64,000 bases of DNA, from positions 2,046,001 through 2,110,000 of the forward strand of contig WSYJ01000060.1 of NCBI GenBank assembly GCA_020186115.1. The letters are read 5' to 3'. The DNA is from Histomonas meleagridis (taxonomy: Eukaryota > Parabasalia > Tritrichomonadida > Dientamoebidae). The position numbers and the translations under genes are program-made. The notes under the pieces were generated by a model that worked only from the letters and a program-made list of their open reading frames with translations, had not been told where the DNA came from and did not search any database. Shown piece after piece: positions 18,349-28,000 of this stretch (position 1 is its first letter; the number at the start of each line of letters is the position of its first letter).

Positions 18349-21300
18349 TCATGAGTCATTTTCGACCTTTTTCTTTGGCTTTTTCTTTGGTTTCTTTACT
18401 TTCTTCACCAACTTCTTCTTTGGCTTTTTCTTTGGCGTTTCATTTTTCACTTTTTCATCCACATCTTCACTTGAAGACGAGGAAGAAATTGATGAATTTG
18501 TATCATCAGATTTATCTTTTCTGGATACAGAAGTTGAGTAATCCATTTCGGAGTTATCTTTAATCTGTTCTTCTTTTTGTTTTGTCCATTCTGATTGAGT
18601 TGAGTAATCCATTTCGGAGTTATCTTTGTTTTGTTCTCTTTTATTCTTTGTCCATTCCGATTGAGTTGAGTAATCCATTTCGGAATTATCTTTAAAGTTT
18701 TTACGTTTCTTATTTGTCCATTCTGATTGTGTTGAATAATCCATTTCGGAATCATTTTTATTTTGTTCTTTTTTATTCTTTGTCCATTCCGATTGTGTCG
18801 AATAATCCATTTCAGAGTTATCTTTAAAGTTTTTACGTTTCTTATTAGTCCATTCTGATTGGGTCGAATAATCCATTTCGGAATCTTTGATGTTTTTACG
18901 TTTCTTATTCGTCCAATCAGAATGTGAAGAAGAATAATCCATTTCTTCATTCTCGAACAAGTTTTTGTTTTTATTTTTATTGTTTTTCTTCTTTTTATCA
19001 TTCCAATCAGAATGTGATGAAGAATAATCCATTTCAAGTTTTATTGATTGTTTTAATGTAGTTGGATTTCCATTATATTCAGATGACGCATCCATTTCTT
19101 CCTTCCGACAGAAGCATAAAACTAATGATAATACAATTATAAATGCAGTAATTCCAATGAAGATATAAAACCCTAAACTTGAAGTATATTTTGATTCATG
19201 TTCAATTGATGTATAATTAATTGTTTCGCCAATAGAATTATGGACTGTAATTTCTGGTAATATCATTAAATCAGTTGATACTATTACATTAGTTGCATTT
19301 GTTACAATGATATTAAATATTTCCGGATTATTTACATTAAACCAACTTTTATCTATATGAACATTAACAGTTTCACTTGTCGTTGTTAATATTAATTGTG
19401 TATTCGTTGGACAATTTTCATTTGTTTCAACAGATAATAGAATGTTTTCGACATTTGTATTGATTTCAAATGTCGCTTCTTCATTTTTATTAATTAATGG
19501 AGTCATTATATTATTTGTAGATCTTAAACGTATTGAAGAATTCCCTAAAATTATTGTTTGAATTGTATTATCATTAATTGTTAATGAATTAGATATATTA
19601 ATATATGTGAATGAATTTTCTGGTATTGATTTAATATCAGTATTTAATGTATCTAATAAAACAGGTAAATCATTTACATTATTTAATTCAGTGTTTGAAA
19701 GTTCAAATGATTTCGCTTTGAAATATTTTAAGTTACTTTGTGATTCAAGTTCAAAATTCATTTTACCATTTGTAAATGAATATGAAACTTGTGTTTCATT
19801 ATGATATATCATTGCAATATTACTATTTGCATCTAATTTAAAACGCGAGAATTCGGATAATATTGAATGTTGTGGGAATGAATATGTACCAGATGCGCAA
19901 TTTATTGTTAAATCATTACCTGTTCGAAAGTTTTCAGTCTCGAAATTTGTTGTTGATGAAATGTTAACAGTATCTGTTTTAGCAGAATATAATACACCAT
20001 AAACATTATCATTAATAGTTACCAAAGGTACAAATGAATTTGTTGATTCTAAAATAATCGAATTATTATCATGTTCAATTAATATATTAGAAATTGATTC
20101 GATTTCTTTAAATGTATTATCAAATGATATTAATGTATTATTTGTTTCGATTATAAATGTAATATTTGGATATTCATCAATATTCGCATCAGATGTAAAT
20201 TTAATTGTATTTGAATATGTTAAAAATGATAATTGATCAATAGAATTAGTATCAATTGTAACTTCATTTGCAATAATATTTTTGTTTGGTTTAAATGTGA
20301 TATCTAATTCTGAATCACTACAATTAACAACAACTATTGGTATATCTCGTGGAACACCAAAGAATCCACTAACTGATGCTATTGATTCCAAAACTACATT
20401 AAATGTTCCATTAATATTTAAATTATCAAATTTTTCGGGTAATGTTAAACTTAATGTATATGTTGGACCACTTCGTAATAATGGATTAATGACATATGAT
20501 ATCTGTGAACTTTGTGTACCCAAAATATTAATGTTCATATTGTTATGTACTGTCATTACTAAATTAACAGTATATGTTGGTGTATCTTCAGTACCAATTA
20601 TCATCTCATCGACTCGTGATAAATCTTCTTCTTCTAATATAATGTTAATTTTTGCATTGTTTTCAATGGTAATTTCAAAGATGTTTTCATCAATACTTAA
20701 AAATGTTATTGTCGATGCATGAAAATGAATTTCAGGAAACATCGACATCTTATGTAAATATAACGTGGATCCATCTTGAAGTATAAAGCCCTGGATATCT
20801 GTAGGATCAGAACTATTCAAATAAAAGTTACTTTTAATTTTTATAGAGCCGTCAATGTCATCGGCAATTGAATTAGAATCGCTTGTGAAGTTCAGAAGTT
20901 CAATTGTTTCATCTGATTTAACTTCAAGTGGTGTATTTGTAAGTGTAAGATGGTTAACTAGAAGTTTATCTAATGGTAAGTTATCACTATTATCATCTTT
21001 AATACGAAGTGATGTGATATCTTTAAATGAGATTTCAATAGGATATTCATTTGGGACATTTTGATCAAAATATACTTTGGTTGGTGTTTGAATTGAGGTT
21101 CCAAGTGATATAAAATTGATTTTCTTTGTTACTGGGAAACTGATTTGGTTGGAAGCAAACGTATATTTGTATTCAGATGAGCCATACGTATCAGGTAAAT
21201 AAATATTAACTATAGGCGCTGGATCTTCAGCAACAGTACGTGGGAATTGACGTGATTGTGTGTGATAATAATTGGAAGTTGAAACATTATATTCATTACA

Positions 21301-21783
21301 TGCTTTAAGTGAAACATATACATCATAATAACTCCTAAGGCAAAGACAATAATTACTAACAGAAGGTCTTTCAGGAGTATATCTAATCGTGTTTGCTGTA
21401 ATGCGGAAATAAGAAAGTTGATGAAGTGTAGTATCTTCGATAATAGATACCGAAATACCTTCAATAGAAACTTTTTGGGATTCAGCATATGGCATTAATA
21501 CATTCATTTTAACATTTATATTAACTGGATTACTTGAAGTTAAAAGAATTGAAATATTGTTAAATAAACTTGCTGTATTAATATCTATTCCAACCTCTGT
21601 TGAACCTGTTTGGAGTTGAAATATTTTACTTGTACTAGATGTATCGAAATTATATGTGCAAGTTTGAGTTCCATTTGTTATTTCAAAGGTATTTGCTTGA
21701 AGATTAAGGGAATTGAAATTGATGCAATCGCATGTCTCGTCCGCAAAAATGTTCCTTGTAAGGAGAAAAAAGATTGCAATCAT
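18349..21783 (-). CDS. Large type I surface protein with repetitive cytoplasmic tail
   Basis: The 1,144-residue protein starts with a short signal peptide (MIAIFFLLTRNIFA). An ectodomain of about 850 residues follows, rich in Asn, Thr, Ser, Ile and N-glycosylation sequons, with cysteines mainly at the N-terminus. A transmembrane helix lies at about residues 866-889 (FIGITAFIIVLSLVLCFC). The ~255-residue tail has eight blocks beginning with EMDYS. Most are 22 residues long and alternate TNKKRKNFKDNS-type with TKNK.EQNK-type ends. A Ser/Asp-rich acidic stretch and a Lys/Pro-rich end follow (KKKPKKKLVKKVKKPKK). I do not recognise the ectodomain. The product is probably a plasma-membrane or endomembrane protein; the tyrosine repeats could be phosphorylation or sorting sites and the basic end could bind lipid or cytoskeleton. 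These roles are inference. Confidence 0.75.
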   Translation of the reverse strand: MIAIFFLLTRNIFADETCDCINFNSLNLQANTFEITNGTQTCTYNFDTSSTSKIFQLQTGSTEVGIDINTASLFNNISILLTSSNPVNINVKMNVLMPYAESQKVSIEGISVSIIEDTTLHQLSYFRITANTIRYTPERPSVSNYCLCLRSYYDVYVSLKACNEYNVSTSNYYHTQSRQFPRTVAEDPAPIVNIYLPDTYGSSEYKYTFASNQISFPVTKKINFISLGTSIQTPTKVYFDQNVPNEYPIEISFKDITSLRIKDDNSDNLPLDKLLVNHLTLTNTPLEVKSDETIELLNFTSDSNSIADDIDGSIKIKSNFYLNSSDPTDIQGFILQDGSTLYLHKMSMFPEIHFHASTITFLSIDENIFEITIENNAKINIILEEEDLSRVDEMIIGTEDTPTYTVNLVMTVHNNMNINILGTQSSQISYVINPLLRSGPTYTLSLTLPEKFDNLNINGTFNVVLESIASVSGFFGVPRDIPIVVVNCSDSELDITFKPNKNIIANEVTIDTNSIDQLSFLTYSNTIKFTSDANIDEYPNITFIIETNNTLISFDNTFKEIESISNILIEHDNNSIILESTNSFVPLVTINDNVYGVLYSAKTDTVNISSTTNFETENFRTGNDLTINCASGTYSFPQHSILSEFSRFKLDANSNIAMIYHNETQVSYSFTNGKMNFELESQSNLKYFKAKSFELSNTELNNVNDLPVLLDTLNTDIKSIPENSFTYINISNSLTINDNTIQTIILGNSSIRLRSTNNIMTPLINKNEEATFEINTNVENILLSVETNENCPTNTQLILTTTSETVNVHIDKSWFNVNNPEIFNIIVTNATNVIVSTDLMILPEITVHNSIGETINYTSIEHESKYTSSLGFYIFIGITAFIIVLSLVLCFCRKEEMDASSEYNGNPTTLKQSIKLEMDYSSSHSDWNDKKKKNNKNKNKNLFENEEMDYSSSHSDWTNKKRKNIKDSEMDYSTQSEWTNKKRKNFKDNSEMDYSTQSEWTKNKKEQNKNDSEMDYSTQSEWTNKKRKNFKDNSEMDYSTQSEWTKNKREQNKDNSEMDYSTQSEWTKQKEEQIKDNSEMDYSTSVSRKDKSDDTNSSISSSSSSEDVDEKVKNETPKKKPKKKLVKKVKKPKKKPKKKVENDS

Positions 21784-22158
21784 TGGTTTCTATTGCGGTT
21801 TTTCTTTTCAATTTTCGATCAAAGGAACTGAAAAGCTCCAACGCACTTTTGAAAAACACAATTCATTTGTAAACAACACATAAGAATTTTTTTTCCAAGC
21901 ATATGATATAAAGAACATCATGCCTCAAGTAAAAACATTGATTCGATAGGTTCTTCAGAAAAATTAATTAAATTTTTAATTATTTAAATTATCTACTAAT
22001 GATTTGATCAGCAAAGTTCAAAACTCAGGACTCGATTTTGTGTTAATTAATTACGGAAATTAACTTTGAGATTTTTAATGATAATATAATTCCTTAAAAA
22101 AACTTTTTATGGAAGACACCAAAGAGATAATTTTGGTGAACTAAACAATCGTGTGAAA
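21784..22158. other. Intergenic region upstream of the surface-protein gene
   Basis: About 375 bp lies between the surface-protein start and the 3' end of the cyclin gene, which is on the same strand. I see no gene and no strong motif. Confidence 0.4.
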
Positions 22159-23160
22159 TTAGTCATAATATGGGAAAGGAATTGGAAGTTCTGTTGGGAT
22201 TTGGATACAAGATACGTTACAGAATTGATCAATTGAATACTTTCTTCTTATAAAGTTCGCCTCATCTTTTCCAACTTGAAGTAATAATGCATGCGCAACT
22301 TTACAATAGTGACAAAGATCTTCAAATGAATATTGCGTGTAAGCAGCAAGAGGTTCAGTCCAAGGCTCGACTCCGGCAATAGTTCTTGTCATCATCAATG
22401 CAGTTGCTGCAATTGCTGATGGTTTAACGCTCATAAATTCAGCAGATGTCATACAGATTTCTGTTATGTATCGGGCAAACAACATAATTTGCAATGTTTG
22501 ACCATTAAGGCGCAAAAATATGCTTAAAAAGAAGAGAATAGTTGGGAACTCAGTGTCAAATCCAATTAAGTTAATTAGATTGACTTCCATACTTTTGAGA
22601 TCATTTTCAGTAAATGCATTTTCTGCAATTGTAAGAATATCTTCAATCTGAATTGGTTGGATATCTTCGATTTTTGATGCAATAAGCATTGCAGCACTAC
22701 CAATAAGAGGAAGCTTACATCTAGAAATGTTGGTTCTTGAAATCACTCTATCTAAAATTCCAATACTACGATGGAATGTTTCGGTTGTTAGTTGGCATTT
22801 GTAATGCATTCTACAAAGCCAAAGAACCATAGTACTTCTGTCATTTGGTGTCATTTCCGTTTGTTGGACTGTGAATTCAGGTAAGTTTGTTTCACGAACT
22901 CTCATTGAACGATAAATAATATGTTCAAATTCAGTCACATCCTGAGGGTCACATGGGAGACCAATTGGCAATTCCACATGAACGAATGGTTTATATGGAA
23001 GTTGTCGGCATAAAATGGGCTTTTGATTATTTTGGTTATTAGGATTTGGAGGTGTTGATCCAGTGCCATTTGATAGTAATGACAAAGGAACTCTTTGTGG
23101 CTTTTGTACCTGGGGCACTTGTTGGTGTTGGAAGCTCTTCTGGTGATTACCAAAAATCAT
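22159..23160 (-). CDS. A/B-type cyclin
   Basis: I start at the ATG at 23158-23160 (MIFGNHQKSFQHQQ), giving 333 residues. The frame is open further upstream, but that stretch overlaps the divergent neighbour and contains the promoter motifs. After a Gln/Pro/Asn-rich N-terminus the cyclin box begins with STMVLWLCRMHYKCQLTTETFHRSI, the family's R..L..W...V....L..ET...A pattern. It continues with LIGSAAMLIASKIEDIQP (the L.G..A..IA.K.EEI.P helix). A second cyclin fold follows (FLRLNGQTLQIMLFARYITEICM, PSAIAATALMMTR). It should activate a CDK. A/B type is judged from overall pattern; no destruction box is obvious. Confidence 0.85.
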   Translation of the reverse strand: MIFGNHQKSFQHQQVPQVQKPQRVPLSLLSNGTGSTPPNPNNQNNQKPILCRQLPYKPFVHVELPIGLPCDPQDVTEFEHIIYRSMRVRETNLPEFTVQQTEMTPNDRSTMVLWLCRMHYKCQLTTETFHRSIGILDRVISRTNISRCKLPLIGSAAMLIASKIEDIQPIQIEDILTIAENAFTENDLKSMEVNLINLIGFDTEFPTILFFLSIFLRLNGQTLQIMLFARYITEICMTSAEFMSVKPSAIAATALMMTRTIAGVEPWTEPLAAYTQYSFEDLCHYCKVAHALLLQVGKDEANFIRRKYSIDQFCNVSCIQIPTELPIPFPYYD

Positions 23161-23306
23161 TTTAATGCTAAACGTATGAAAACGTATGTACAAACGTACG
23201 CTTAAAAGAAAAAGTGCATATATTTGCCAACCGAATAAACTTCGAACGAATGACACTTTTTTGTATATCACAATTGTCAAAAATTTCACAATTGCTGAAT
23301 AAGCAG
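23161..23306. promoter_or_regulatory. Divergent cyclin / synapsin-like promoter
   Basis: The 146 bp between the two divergent ATGs holds three AACGTA motifs at 23171, 23181 and 23193. They are 10 and 12 bp apart and so on one face of the helix. A TCACAAT Inr-like sequence precedes the plus-strand ATG by about 18 bases. The motifs resemble Myb recognition elements of trichomonads. Confidence 0.5.
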
Positions 23307-24494
23307 ATGGAAAAAAAGATTCCAACAGTTCTTGTTGTTGCAAATCCTCATGAAAATTGGTATAAGCTTTGTCAAGACTATGCTGACGTTTTCAATGTTG
23401 AGCAAGCTTGTTGGGAAGATATTTCCCTCACTTCCTATCCAACAAAAGTAATGGTTAATCTTACTGCTTCCAAATATCCAATTCATGAAAGCCAAAAGAA
23501 ACGCAGAACAATCAGTCCAGATTTAGTTGTTGTTCGTATGCTTTGTCGATACATCGGCCGACTTGGTACATCACCAGACTATCGTAATGTATTATATGGT
23601 TTCATGCATGCTAACATTCCAATGATTAATTCCTTTTCAGCTCTTTTATGCGAAATTGATCGACCATTAATGGTAGGGCGTCTTAAATTAATCCAAAAAC
23701 GTCTTGGAAAGGAGAACTTCCCTGTTATTCCACAACATTATTATTCCCAATCCCAAGAGATGATCATTACTCCTCAATCTCCATATGTTCTTAAAGTCTC
23801 ATATCCGCATGCCGGCTATGGCAAAATGCGCATCAACAACAGTGACCAAATGGATGACATCAAAAGCGTCTTACACTTACACCATGATTACATATCAGCC
23901 GAACCGTTTATTAATTCCGAATATGAAGTTCGAATTGTATACATAGCTCCCGACTATTATAGAGCCCACAAGCGTAAGTCCTTTGAATGGAAAGTTAATT
24001 ATGGCGTTACAAATGAACGTGAAGATATCGAAATGACGCCTAAATACAAAATGTGGGTCGACGCGATCAAAAACACATTTCCCGACATGGACACGTTCTG
24101 CATTGATAGTATCATCGACAAGGAAGGGAAAGAATATATCCTCGAAGTTAATGGATCAGCACAAGGATTCGCACCGGAGCATAACGACGAAGAACTCGCG
24201 AAGATGAGGGAGCTCGTGATGCGAAAGCTGAAGTTAATCGAAGAAAATAACGAAAATGGCGAAAAGAAGCTAATGCTGGAAAGCGAAAAGGATCTCGAGA
24301 TATTGAACTTGAAGAACAAGAACACGTTTTTGGAAACTAAGATCGAGAATTTGGAAAGAAGAAATAAAATGATTCAATCGGATGGCCCAATACCAGAGGA
24401 AGAAGGCGATGGAAACGTTCTGGTGTACGGATTGATCGCTGTGCTGGCAGCTTTGGTATTGTTCCAGTTCTTCTTGATGTGGAAGCGACAATGA
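23307..24494 (+). CDS. Synapsin-like protein with C-terminal membrane anchor
   Basis: I use the ATG at 23307 (MEKKIPTVLVVANPHENW), giving 395 residues; an in-frame ATG at 23250 is possible. The body follows the synapsin fold (PF02078/PF02750, ATP-grasp) from end to end: VLVV..PH.NW; SPDLVVVRMLCR; YRNVLYGFMHANIPMINS; RPLMVGRLKLIQKRLG..NFPVI; PYVLKVSYPHAGYGKMRI; AEPFINSEYEVRI; KYKMWVDAIKNTFPDMD; YILEVNGSAQGF. After the ATP-grasp domain come a short coiled coil (residues ~290-360) and a terminal hydrophobic helix (VYGLIAVLAALVLFQFFLMW) with a KRQ end, a tail-anchor layout. Synapsins cluster synaptic vesicles in animals and are peripheral, not anchored. Here a vesicle-membrane role is inferred. 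The 3' third is richer in G+C than the 5' part. Confidence 0.82.
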   Translation: MEKKIPTVLVVANPHENWYKLCQDYADVFNVEQACWEDISLTSYPTKVMVNLTASKYPIHESQKKRRTISPDLVVVRMLCRYIGRLGTSPDYRNVLYGFMHANIPMINSFSALLCEIDRPLMVGRLKLIQKRLGKENFPVIPQHYYSQSQEMIITPQSPYVLKVSYPHAGYGKMRINNSDQMDDIKSVLHLHHDYISAEPFINSEYEVRIVYIAPDYYRAHKRKSFEWKVNYGVTNEREDIEMTPKYKMWVDAIKNTFPDMDTFCIDSIIDKEGKEYILEVNGSAQGFAPEHNDEELAKMRELVMRKLKLIEENNENGEKKLMLESEKDLEILNLKNKNTFLETKIENLERRNKMIQSDGPIPEEEGDGNVLVYGLIAVLAALVLFQFFLMWKRQ

Positions 24495-25040
24495 ATAAAA
24501 AGTTTATATAGTAATTGGAATTAGAGGAATTGAAAATATTTGTTTAGAAATCGCCAGAATTTCGTTTTGACTAATACCAAAAATATATTTCTAAACTCAA
24601 ACAGCTAGGAAAAGCTTACCAAGATATTCTTCGATTACATGTTTAAGCTTCTCGTCGTTGGAGAATCAGGCGTAGTAAAACGTGCTTTTGCGTTTTGAAG
24701 ATAATTTCTTGTTGGAAAATGATTAAAAAGTTTAAAAGTGTAGATTTTGTGTTAGCGCAAATGAAATTTAAATGCTAATGCAAAGCGAATTTGTTTTTGA
24801 TAAATAATAAACAAGCGATATTTTGGATGTAGCAAAGCTTTCTGAAAATAATATTTGGTGATAGAGAATGGCTTATGTTTAGCTAAAGTGTCTCTAACAT
24901 GATGCTTACCTGTTACAGAAGAAATTCGACTCAAATAAAGCATTTTAAGCTTTCACGTGTCCAAAGGTTTAACACTGCAATTTACATTAATAATTTTGAA
25001 AATCGAAAATTAAATTCGTTTAGAAATAAAAACCATTTGA
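24495..25040. other. Intergenic region with a GTPase P-loop relic
   Basis: About 545 bp between the synapsin-like stop and the 3' end of the TOR-like gene. Apart from the P-loop relic at 24639-24695 I see no gene. Confidence 0.4.
24639..24695 (+). pseudogene. Relic of a Rab/Ras GTPase N-terminus
   Basis: An ATG at 24639 begins MFKLLVVGESGVVKR, the first strand and P-loop of a Rab/Ras protein, in which the canonical sequence would be GESGVGKT. The glycine and threonine of the nucleotide-binding loop are lost, and the frame soon becomes meaningless. It is a remnant, not a gene. Confidence 0.5.
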
Positions 25041-28000
25041 TCACAGCCATGGGTACCAACCACTATACATTGCGCACAAGTTTTCCTGACTAGTAGCGCT
25101 TTGTATAAGCTTATCCACATGTTTCTTTACGTCCATTTCCACTTCTCCCAAGTCATTACCGTTCAATTTATCCTTAATTCTTTTAACAATTCCATCATCT
25201 TTAATCAAAGGGTCTACATTAAACACCTTCAATATTCCAAGTATTTGTTGCTTATTATTTCTTAATAATTCCATAACATATTCACAACAACTCCTAAACG
25301 TTCCCTCAACCTCCGATACCTCCATAGCGGTTATAAACGATCTCGTCAATCTAAACGGCACCTTTTCGGGGCACCTCTTTCTTTTCATTGAAATTTCGAA
25401 GCATTCTTTGTAGTCAATATTAATAATTTTGCCGGAGACCGTTTGCATCAAAATATTTTGAAAATGTCTGTTTCCAATACCAATTAAATAACCCAAAATC
25501 GAAGAAGCCACTAAAGAAGTAGTATAATTAATTCTTCTTACTAACCAATGAGTAGAATTAGAAGCTTCTAATAATAAAATCGATTTAATTTCATCACCTT
25601 CAGTATCTTTAATACTTAAATTATATCTTTTTATCTTTTCATCCAAAGATAAATTGTCATAAGAAACGTTACAATTTTTTGATGCGATTTTATATTCATA
25701 ATTTTCGATGATGTTTGGCTTTTTACTTGAACGAATTCTTTTTATTATATGATTTAAAGTTTTACTACCAGAGAACCATGAAATTATACCGACTTCGTTT
25801 GAGAATGGTATGACTTTATTTATAGATATTGTTAACTTTTGTGAGAATGGAATTGATGAATGATTAATTATCGCGTTTATATAATTAAACAAGTTCATAA
25901 TTCGATGTTGGATACGTAAATCCTCATTATTAAGTATGATGAAAATATATTTTTTACCATTTGAACCGACAAATACAATTTTTAATTGTCGTTCTTTCGA
26001 TTTAATAATTTGTATTTCGTTTTGTACATTATCTATAGTTATTAACTTCTCATTATTATTATCATATGTACCGGGAATTATAATTTCAAGTTTACGTAAG
26101 TGTTTAATGTCAGTGATTGTATCGATTAATGATAATGTTTTAGGTGTTTTAATGATTTGATTAATGATATTTAATATTTTTGAATATATTTTTAATGATT
26201 TATTTATATATTTCGAATTATTTGTTTCATTATATTTGTTTATATTCTTTTCAGCTTTTGTTAATACATTTTCAAATAATTTAATGAAACAAATTTCTTT
26301 AAATGTCTTTTGTTTAGTTTTAGTTTCATTATGTAAATCTAATAAATTATTAATAAATGTTTCGGGTTTATTGGAATGTAATAACTTCGTAATCAAAATT
26401 TGCCATTTGTTCCATAAAGTTAATGAAATATTAATCATTTCATTTGAAAACAAATCATATTGTAAGAATAAGTTCAAATGTTTTGTTGTCGAATTAATAC
26501 GATTAATTAAATCAATTATTAATTCTTTTTGAGGTAAATTACTTTTAATTGGTACATATAAATATTGTAATATTAAATGTGGATGTTCATTTGATACATT
26601 ATATAAAATCTCTTCAATTAATTCCTTTAAGTTTTCGTTATTAATATTATTTAGTTTTGCTATTAAATATGGAATAGAATTTAACCAAAAAATCGATGGA
26701 ATTTTATATAAGTTTTTCATTAAAAGTTTATAAATTTCTTCATTCCCATATTTAAATAACTTTGAAATGATTAAAAACAAAAATTTATCATTGTCATTAT
26801 CAATAGAAATAATTCCATTTAATAAAGCTTTAAATGAATTTATTAAATAATTTTCATTACTTTTATCTTCTTTAAATAATTCGAAGTTAATTTTTCCCCA
26901 AATTGTCCATAACTCAGATAAATTATCATTATTTTTATCATTAATAACATTCTCTAATATTGATTTTGCTTCTAATTTCTTATTCATTGATAATAACCAT
27001 TTAGTTAATATAATTCGTGAGTTAACATTAACTAAATTATTTGATATTAAATTAATTGCTTCATCTTTTTTATTTGATTTCCATAATATTTGTGACTTAT
27101 AAAGATTATAAATGTTATTCATTTCGATGTTATTTTTATTCTTTTTAATTAAATTACTTAATAATGATTGTGCAATTTGTATTTTGTTTTCTTCAATTAA
27201 TGAATTAAATAAACGATTCCAATATATATTTAATTGTGAATTATTTAATACAATCGAATGAATACAAATGTTTTCTAATAATATCGTCGAATCATTTGTT
27301 AATCGATCGAATCTTGATTTCCATTTATTTGTTATATTATTTAATTTTTCTTTGATTAAATTCGATTCGATTAAATCACTATTTACTAATTTTATTTGTA
27401 ATTTCTTATATTCAATAACTTCTTCAATTTCATTTAAGTTACTTAAAACTGAAAAATTATAATATAAATTATCATAATTTTCAGAATCTAATGATAACAT
27501 TTGATAAGAATTTTCGAATTGTGTTAATAATAATTTTTCAGCTTCATCGAATTTATCATTAATTATATAATAATAAATTTTATATAAATTATCATCTTTT
27601 AATTTGGATGCAATTCGATTAAATTTACTCTTCTTAAATAAATACCAACATGAAGCTGTTTTATACAAAGGGAAATTATTAATATTTTTCTCTTTAATTA
27701 ATTGATTATAATTATGTAATGAATAAAGACAATTAAATTTGCCTTTAAGTAATTCAATATCATTTGATGAATTCTTAAGTTTTTGTTCATATATTTTTAA
27801 TGCTTTATCCCATAAACCTAATTTTTCATATAATTCTAATTTCTTGTTTTTAATGTTTATGTTCATTTTCTTAGTTTTAGTTAATATACCTTTAGCTGCT
27901 AAATTTAATCCAAGTTTTTGATTTATATTTATTAAATCTTCAATCGAATCATTAAATAATTCTTCTGATTGTCGAAGTGATGGATATAAGAAATCATTTT

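Noticed and set aside
18447-19037. Minus-strand frame over the tail repeats of the surface protein
   Set aside because: It is an echo of the 66 bp repeats in another frame and ends where they end.
22159-23343. Cyclin start further upstream at 23343
   Set aside because: The added 61 residues would run through the AACGTA promoter array and the neighbour's 5' end and show no cyclin-like sequence.
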